64,000 bases of DNA, taken from Misgurnus anguillicaudatus (lineage: Eukaryota > Chordata > Actinopteri > Cypriniformes > Cobitidae). The DNA lies in NCBI RefSeq assembly GCF_027580225.2, contig NC_073341.2, positions 13,508,501 to 13,572,500 on the forward strand, given 5' to 3'. The notes beneath the pieces are model-generated. The model searched no databases and was not told where the DNA came from. It was given only the letters and a program-made list of their open reading frames with translations. A program made the position numbers and the translations under genes. Positions 57,492 through 64,000 of this stretch are shown here, piece by piece. Within the stretch, counting starts at the first letter, position 1, and every line of letters starts with the position of its first letter.

Positions 57492-59234
57492 CCCTCTGGG
57501 GTCTAAGGGGTTTTTAGGGCCCTGGAGAAGTTTTGACATGCACTGACATTTGTGCTTTTTCAGTTGCTTAAAAACATAATAATGGCAAACGTCTTATAAC
57601 ACTGTGTTCAGCACAAACTGGGCTACTATATTATATGATCAACATGTATGTACATGTTTGTAATTTTGAGAGAAAAATGTTTATGCATGGTTTTTGAAAA
57701 AGCTAAATTTTTAAGTGACTGATATAAGTAAAAAAAACTCATACTAAACATGTTTTCCCAAGACTTTTCAATACAGGATCTAGTAGTCTAGAGTTTTTTC
57801 TTTAAAATGATGTGAAAATCATTCTGCTTACTCATTTACATAAGACAATAATATTGATTTACAATTTCAAAGTCACTTTTTTGGTTAGGAAGGCAATATG
57901 CAAGGAGGCTGGAACCTCTTGAATAATCTGTGATTGACAGCTGAAGAACAAAACACTTGCATAATGAGCTGCATAATGCCTTTAGGCAGTAAGACGACGC
58001 CTTGTTACGTGTTTGTTTGTGAAAGCAACACAAAAGAAATGCCTTCCCATGCGTGATCCTGCATTAAATAAACTTACCGTGTAGAGATATACGCGAACAA
58101 ACAGGGTTTTAGATGTGTTTAGATCCGTTTTAATACAAAAGTGCGTCAAATATGAGACTTTGTGTGTTTGTGTGCGTTTGGCCGTCAACCGCGTCTGACG
58201 GAAGCACAAAGAAAACATAAGCGCCTGGAGATAACTTGTATTTACAGGCGAGAGAGCATACTGTATAATTTTACCACAAAGCGCGTCAAATATGAGGCAT
58301 CTTGTGTTTTTGTGTGGGTTTGGACCTCGATCCCGTCACACTGAAGAAGCACACACTCGCGTCTTTTTGGAGATAACTTTATGCACGAGTAAACAAGTAG
58401 ATGTGATGTTTACAATGGCACCTTTTATAAGAATACCACAAAGCGCGTCAAATATGCGGCATCGTCTTTGTGTGTGCGTTTGGACATCGCGTCACTGACG
58501 AAGCACATCGCATATCTTATAATTATACCACAAAGCGCGTCAAATATGAGGTAAGTTATTTGTGTGTGCGTTTGGACGTCGATCGCGTCTGATTGATGAA
58601 GCACACACACTCGCGTCTGGAGATAACTTAAGTTACAGTCTGAGTAAACAAGTAGATGTCATGTCACCAGCACTTGGATTAAAACTCAACACAGCACTGA
58701 ATGGCTACAGAGACCGGAGTCTCCATTGACTGGGGTTGACTAATGAATATGGATGATCTCTGCTCTTCTCTTCAATGGAGCGGGGCGTGGCTCATTATAG
58801 ATAATGCAGGAACACGAGAAAGACGGTACATCTCCCTCTTCTAACACAGTTAACAACAAATTACAATATTTGTTTTCGATTTCACTTACATCTTCCAAAA
58901 ACAGACATTCCAAGCATTATGTAGATATGTATCTTTTGTTGATATGACAAGTATTCCTTAAGTTACAGTTAATTTTTCTGACGTGTTTCTGAAAGGACTT
59001 CACTGAGGGAGAGAGAACAAAACACGCATCATGTTTATTTTCTTAATTTTGCAAAAAGCACAACATTCTGTTTTTATTGGGAGTGGACAGAAACAAACTA
59101 GACACTTTAATGTTTTAAATGATGTATAAATCATGTTTGTATGACCAAAATCAGCAGAGTTTTCTAACTCTCCTTGCGGAGTAATTGAAAAATAAAGACT
59201 TTGCGGCGCCCGCGCCACCGTCGACCCCAGAGTG
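57492..59234. mobile_element. Non-autonomous piggyBac-like element (TTAA TSD)
   Basis: CCCTCTGGGGTCTAAGGG at the left and the complement of CACTCTGGGGTCGACGG at the right, flanked exactly by TTAA at 57488-57491 and 59235-59238. CCCT/TTAA is the piggyBac signature. It has no transposase; the interior contains a long-period tandem array at 58.13-58.65 kb. ORFs on both strands inside it follow the array and are not genes. Confidence 0.88.
58134..58650. repeat. Long-period tandem array in the piggyBac-like element
   Basis: Four copies of AAAGCGCGTCAAATATGAGG (first copy AAAGTGCGTC) at about 58138, 58277, 58440 and 58533, each followed by GTGTGCGTTTGGACGTC-like sequence and GAAGCACA. Unit length varies from about 90 to 160 bp. 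Confidence 0.85.
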
Positions 59235-59440
59235 TTAACTAAGAATTGTTGATACATCCCTCTATCATCTGTGTGCGTGCACGTAAGCGCTGGAGCTACA
59301 TTTTATGGCGTAATAGCACTTTTGGGAGTACTTCGACTCGGCGCAGTAACACCCTTCCTCTCCCATTATGAGAGGGAGGAGGGGAGCGGACTTTTCAGGC
59401 GGCATAGAACCAATAGATGTTGCACTTGTGGGGTCAATTC

Positions 59441-60417
59441 AAAATGAACGAATTGTTTATCAACCCATCACTAGTAAGACGGCACAGTGCACCCTCTTAT
59501 ATACGTCTTAATAGAAACGTAATTATTTAACATCTTGGAAGCAGACACTTAATTGGGTAAAACACGATGAAAGAAACAATGCAATATTTTGCACAGTTTT
59601 CCAAGTCAAGGGCCAATTTTGTTGGAACAAGCAGTAAGTAAAACCTCGGAGCTCATGAAAAAAGCAGACAAAACATAGCGTGCTTAGTGTCTAAAAGGGC
59701 TGTAATAGCAAGACGAATGAATGAAAATAATATTAATTGCATCAGATATATATCAACACAGCATATTAATAACACCGTTTTATTAATATTGGTTCGTTGT
59801 CTTCCTTACAATAAGATTCCTTTAATATGAGTTCTCCATTTCTGTAATCCTGATATACCTTAAACTATTGACCCTGATGAATTAAAGTTTACATTTAAAA
59901 TTGGCAATTGTCTTAACAAATGATGAATGAAATGTATATGTATACAATTATATTTGACATTTGAATTATTATTTAGAATATGTGACACTGAAATTTATTT
60001 TGTTGGGGCTAGTGAAATGTTTGCCAGGGGAAGTGAAAACCTGGGCAAGTATAAACAATTATTTGCATTGAGCTATAAAACATCAGTGAAAATACCTTCT
60101 TGTACCCTGGATATTTTATGAAACAATGATTTTGAGTTTGCAGCTGCATCCGGGTGTACTCACTGGCAGTTACCAGGCATGCGTTGAACAGCAAAACAAA
60201 TTAAACGGCTCACACACTTGTTATTCATTTTCATCGAAATGTCATGCATTTGTGTCATTTTTTTATTATTTTATAATAAATTATTTTCTAAATAAAACTT
60301 CTGAAAAATATATTTGATAGTTTGATATGCTTTCTAGATAAGACTTGAACCGTGTGACCAGATAAAAAACCTAAAATGAAGTGACTACTGAAACCTCATT
60401 TTCTTATGATCTTAACC
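59441..60417. other. Non-coding
   Basis: No gene. CAACCCATCACTA at about 59462-59474 resembles the right end of the hAT element at 2.3-3.5 kb, but no matching left end or TSD is visible. Confidence 0.45.
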
Positions 60418-61515
60418 TCAAACTATTTCTGACTGTGTTTATAAGAACTGTGCAGAAGTAAAGAGGTAGTATGCCCCATGTCTGTATAAAGGTTGGTTTC
60501 ACTTCTATCTGGATGAAAAGAACAAAGTAGGACGGTCTCAGTTTATAAATAACAGCTTATGTTGAAAATGTGAAAGAACACACAGGCTTTTTGTATTTCC
60601 TGTTTTAATAAAATTACTAGAATTTTTTACTAGAAATGTTTATTTTGAAGCAAATGATCAAAACCATTTACAGCAAAAATATTTTAATTAAACTAAACAA
60701 ATATTGTAAGATTAAAAATATAGGAATATATTACTTGGTCACATCTTGTCACAACCCCCTGTGCTGATAGTGTCACAGCTGTTTATCCAATACAGTGGGG
60801 GTTAAAGATGGTCTTCTGATCGGTCAGTTTGAATGTATTATGTTGGGTTTGGTCAAGTACAGTGGGGGTTAAAGGTGATCTTCTGATTGGTCAATTTGAA
60901 AGTTAGGCTTGGTCACATGGTCAAGAGATAGAGGATAAAGGTCAAGGTTTTTATGAGCTCTAGGCCTTTGCATTTTAGCTTTTGCCTTTGCATTGGCCTT
61001 TTCCCCTTTCCTTTCTTTCTTCATCTAAGTTCTGGGGTTTGGGCCATTAGGCCTAGATTTCAGTTCTCAAGTGTGAATCTCTTTCTTCTAAACTTTCCTT
61101 CTCTGTTCTCTATCTTATCAGGTAATATCTCACATACATTGGAAACAGTCAATTGTTTGTATTATTTATCATTTCATGCATTTATAGTGTAACCATTTCA
61201 ACTGTAACTTTAAGTCAGTACTGTAATTAAACCTTTTCATTTACAAATCTGTTGTGTAGTTTTGATTTAAGGTTAATACTTAAACGCTCCATATTGCAAT
61301 ACAATATATTCGTACTCTAGCAACGTTCTCAGACATATTGTGTCCGAAACCCGGGAATGATTGCAGTTTTGTTCTCCTTCCGAAACCTGAGATCCCTTAC
61401 AATATATATATTCCTTCTATAAGAATTTGTTTATTTTTATTGTAGGCTACCTGGATTTCAGTGGCGGCTTGGCTACAGTTCAATATATCGCTGCCTTGGA
61501 ATTATTAGGTTCTAC
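60418..61515. repeat. Segment paralogous to 8.5-11.15 kb, with Gypsy-related insert
   Basis: 60424-60525 matches 8514-8625 (C-terminal region of the minus-strand LINE). 60594-60690 matches 10890-10985, and 61408-61515 matches 10985-11150, all in the same order. The LINE body between the first two blocks is missing here, and about 700 bp of sequence related to the Gypsy 3' region is inserted between the last two. Confidence 0.78.
60735..61340 (+). repeat. Gypsy 3'-terminal region, second copy
   Basis: Matches 49.69-50.17 kb over about 480 bp (GGTTAAAGGTGATCTTCTGA, GTTCTCAAGTGTGAATCTCT, TCTCACATACATTGGAAACA). The polypurine-like start is tandemly duplicated with a 67-bp offset (60791 and 60858). 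Confidence 0.75.
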
Positions 61516-62200
61516 AGAGCTCTACACTAAATTTTTGCACTGGTGCACCAGCACAAAGGTTTGGTGCACCCAAATTTTTGATTGCATGGGATTTAACACT
61601 GGAGTTTTATAAGCGCCCATGGGGGTTAAATGTACAAAATATAATCTAACATGTATTTTATAAATATCATGCTGTGGTTCTTTTCCCCTTATAGCCTATT
61701 GCTTTTATGTTTGTTTTAAAATCTATTTCCTAAAAATACTTTCATGACATTGCTGTGTTCCCATCGTTCATTGTAGTTTTAATGTTGTGTGCAGGATTTG
61801 CCATTGCTGGTAACACAGAATAATATATATATATATATATATATGAAAACATAACTTTCATGCATTTTGTCTCTTTCACTCACACAAACTCTGTCTTTTT
61901 CATGCATATTTTGGCTCTCTCTTGCGGCATTCGCTTCACATTTGTCCACAACCGCGGCTCATACTTATGAGGAAGAGGAAGGGAGGTGTCCCCCTTCACT
62001 ATCTAATTGCTTTAGAACACAATGTGTGTGTGTCTAATGTACATCTGTTGTTGAACCAGAAGACGACTTTCGAGTTGCGGAGACTTTTTCCACTTGAACG
62101 GCTGGTTGCACTGGTGCAACCTCAGATTTTTTTAAGTTGCACCATTAAAAAATTAGGGTTCATGTGTGACCAAATTGGTCGCACTCTCGAATTTTAGGAC
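61516..62200. mobile_element. Probable DNA transposon with GCACTGGTGCACC ends
   Basis: CTAAATTTTTGCACTGGTGC at about 61531 and, inverted, GGTGCAACCTCAGA..TTTTTTAA and GGTCGCACTCTCGAATTTTAG at 62115-62197. The termini pair imperfectly; no TSD is fixed. An (AT)n run lies at 61823-61844. No ORF with a domain. Confidence 0.5.
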
Positions 62201-62499
62201 AGTTTATTTAGAAAGCAAAGAGGTTCTCTGTGTTCAAGTTCATGCGGTGCCACAAGAACCACGAGAGCGAGTCTAAACTAGACTTCTCTAATTTTGTCTT
62301 AAAGCGGGTTTAAATTTGGTTTTATAAGGTTTTGTCTGTGTGAGCCAATTAGCACTTTGAATGCACTCTAGAAGACCAATCAGGATCAGCTTTCTTAATC
62401 ATGTCACCAAAATGCTCTGCCCAGCGACAGCAAGGACAGAGAGCAGAAACACAGACTAAACACAGATGTTGCACAATGACATTTTTTTTTAAATCTCAT

Positions 62500-62712
62500 G
62501 ATCGACCATTATATTGATGATCTTGTCAAAGACATCTCTCTCCACTGGCCAGCTATTGAAGCAGGGCTCATGTATAAGTCACTACTGCTCACTTACAGAA
62601 CTTTCATTGGCATTGCACCAGCAAACTTTCACACTTTCCTGCATTCCTACAACCTTATGTTAACCAAAGAAGCGGCGTCTTGTCTTACCTTCACCAAAAG
62701 GCACTGAATCAT
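62500..62712 (+). pseudogene. LINE reverse transcriptase C-terminal fragment (L2/Rex-like)
   Basis: A frame reads ISLHWPAIEAGLMYKSLLLTY, close to the LHWLP-x-E/Y-R-x-x-YK-x-LLLTYKAL block just downstream of the RT core in L2, CR1 and Rex1 LINEs, followed by GIAPANFHTFL. It ends after about 65 codons, and no other LINE part adjoins it. Confidence 0.65.
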
Positions 62713-62989
62713 GCTCCCGGCATCACTTCAGGCAGAGGAACCTACCTAGTAGTCATTACATCACTATAACATTGCAAAAACAACAAATCTAATAGTGGCA
62801 TGGTGGCCTAAGACTTGCACAGTATTGTACATCAGTGCCGAACTGACAGCACATGTACAAAATAAAGACTTATAACTAAGAATAAAAAAATCCCTACCGG
62901 GCACTACAATTATATATACTTTGGTGTATTAGAAATGATTACCTCTTTTTTGAAAACGGGAACTCTTACCTTGAACAGCCTTTGGGCTG

Positions 62990-63400
62990 AAGAGTTTAAA
63001 CACAGAATTCCACAAGAGCATCAATGATAAGGACATTGTAATTCTACAGGAGACATGGGGCAGAGCAGATATCACTTCCCACTGCCCATCCAAACTACAG
63101 ATAAATTATTTTACCTTTACAAAAACTCAGCACAGTCCAAAAGCGCAGAGACCCAGGAGGACAAATCGTCTGGTACGGCTCAAAACTTCACAAATACATT
63201 GACAGTGTAAAACGTGGCAAATACCAGATTTGGATTAAGATCCACAAGGAACTTCTTTAATCCCAAAAATAAATTTCTGTGAGCCATATACATCCAACTG
63301 TCAGAGTCTCCATACTACAGTGAGGACATGTCCATCACTTTGGAAAAAGAGACGAGCCAATACCAGGGCCAGGGAAATGTGCTCATCTGAAAGTAGAAAT
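62990..63400 (+). pseudogene. LINE endonuclease N-terminal fragment
   Basis: Broken frames read NDKDIVILQETWGRADITSH (catalytic Glu in the QETW block), then QIVWYGS, KYQIWI, and ESPYYSEDMSITLEKETSQY with QGQGNVLI. This is the order found in the APE endonuclease of fish LINEs, stopping before the GDFNA block. Several stops and frameshifts; it is not the same LINE as the fragment at 62.5-62.7 kb. Confidence 0.62.
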
Positions 63401-63896
63401 CCCTGTTAGAATTTAAAATGTATGGAGCTAAAATTGTGCTGTACATGTTTGCAAAGAAATAAAATATTGCAAACCAAAATAAAGTTTTGCAAAAGAAAAA
63501 TGAAGTATTTAGCAAACAAATACAAAGAAGTTTTGCAAAAAAAAGAAGTAAGAATCACAAAAGAAAAATAAAGCATTGAAAAAATACAGTACTGCAAAGG
63601 AAATTTAAATTTCACAAATATAAATAACGCAGAGCAAAAATCTAAATACGACAAATCCTTTGCAACTCTGCTATAATTCTGTGTTTCAATCAACTGTGTA
63701 TTTGCAATCACTTTCCATTTGCCCTTCAATTTTCTTTGCGCTTTACTTTGTCGAACTGTTTTGGCATCTTGGCGGAGTCAAGGGATTGGGTGCATATACA
63801 ACTCGTCCACGTATGTTGCGTCATCAGCTTGAGTTGCAGATTGTGGTGGAACTGAATCAAAAAACAGAACATGCGGCTGGATCTCTTTGGTAGGGG
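63401..63896. other. Non-coding, A-rich
   Basis: Repetitive TTTGCAAA and GCAAAAGAAAAAT phrases, with no gene supported. Minus-strand Phe-rich frames are a consequence of the A-richness. Confidence 0.5.
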
Positions 63897-63904
63897 TATG
63901 TCAT

Positions 63905-64000
63905 GGGGTGACTTTTTGAGGGTGGAACTAAAGATGATGGAGATTGGTTCCGCCCGGACCGTAAACCGCGAACACCGTCACTTCCGGGAACTCCGGGAAA
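63905..64000 (+). repeat. Start of LTR-like repeat, cut by window end
   Basis: TGTCATGGGGTGACTTTTTG, GTGGAAC and GAGATTGGTTC parallel the repeat starting at 22691. The rest lies beyond the window. Confidence 0.6.

Larger units (their letters stand above)
57440..59440 (+). mobile_element. TTAA-type repeat, split by a piggyBac-like element
   Basis: It starts TTAAAGGAATAGTCTACTC, inserted into the DIRS recombinase region. Its left part (57440-57491) and right part (59239 to about 59440, CTAAGAATTGTTGATACATC onward) are continuous once the inner element is ignored. The right end is unclear. No ORF. Confidence 0.65.

Noticed and set aside
59455..59474. Right end of a hAT element (CCCATCACTA)
   Set aside because: No matching left end or TSD in reach; a match of ten bases is too weak.

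Overview
This is vertebrate, and by its repeat content teleost, most likely cyprinid, nuclear DNA. It has long AT-rich non-coding stretches, 8-bp-TSD hAT elements, TTAA-flanked elements, 5S-rRNA-derived SINEs of the SINE3 type, L2-like and I-like LINEs, Ty1/copia, Gypsy and DIRS remnants, and CA, AT and TTA microsatellites. It also holds one intact, intronless Toll-like receptor gene of the fish TLR11-like kind. There is no operon structure, no rRNA or CRISPR, and no convincing tRNA. I could not run homology searches; family names come from motifs, terminal repeats and target-site duplications (TSDs) read by eye.

Layout. 1-4.5 kb: 3' two-thirds of a decayed Ty1/copia element, split by a TA-flanked MITE and a 1.17-kb hAT element. 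4.8-7.15 kb: a hAT element carrying a 43-bp LINE tail, then a small inverted-repeat element. 7.4-13 kb: SINE3 copy, L2-like LINE remnant on the minus strand with a nested hAT MITE and a minisatellite, and a hAT element with a perfect 8-bp TSD. 13.3-25.1 kb: one hAT element swollen to 11.9 kb by nested insertions (solo LTR, a second hAT, a TTAA-type element inside it, and a nearly full-length I-clade LINE inside that). 25.3-35 kb: Kolobok-like THAP remnant, L2-like LINE on the plus strand, second SINE3 copy, and two hAT elements with TSDs. 35-40 kb: hAT-in-hAT and a 46/47-bp minisatellite. 40.2-46.8 kb: broken pieces of a THAP/DDE transposase and a YqaJ-type nuclease, plus a MITE. 47.4-50.2 kb: decayed Gypsy element. 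51.46-54.29 kb: the TLR gene. 54.7-64 kb: hAT remnant, DIRS-like remnant, a piggyBac-like element nested in a TTAA element, segments paralogous to 8.5-11.1 kb and 49.7-50.2 kb, and two LINE fragments.

Function. The only gene likely to serve the host is the TLR. It has a signal peptide, LRR ectodomain, LRRCT, one transmembrane helix and a TIR domain, and is followed by a poly(A) signal. Everything else with coding potential is transposon-derived. Only the I-clade LINE ORF2 is still a long open frame (about 1243 codons), and it appears catalytically dead because the first catalytic aspartate of its reverse transcriptase is a tyrosine. The L2-like LINE and the SINE3 copies share their 3' tail, which fits the LINE machinery having mobilised the SINEs. 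The window is best read as a TE graveyard whose insertion order can be reconstructed from TSDs, around one innate-immunity receptor gene.
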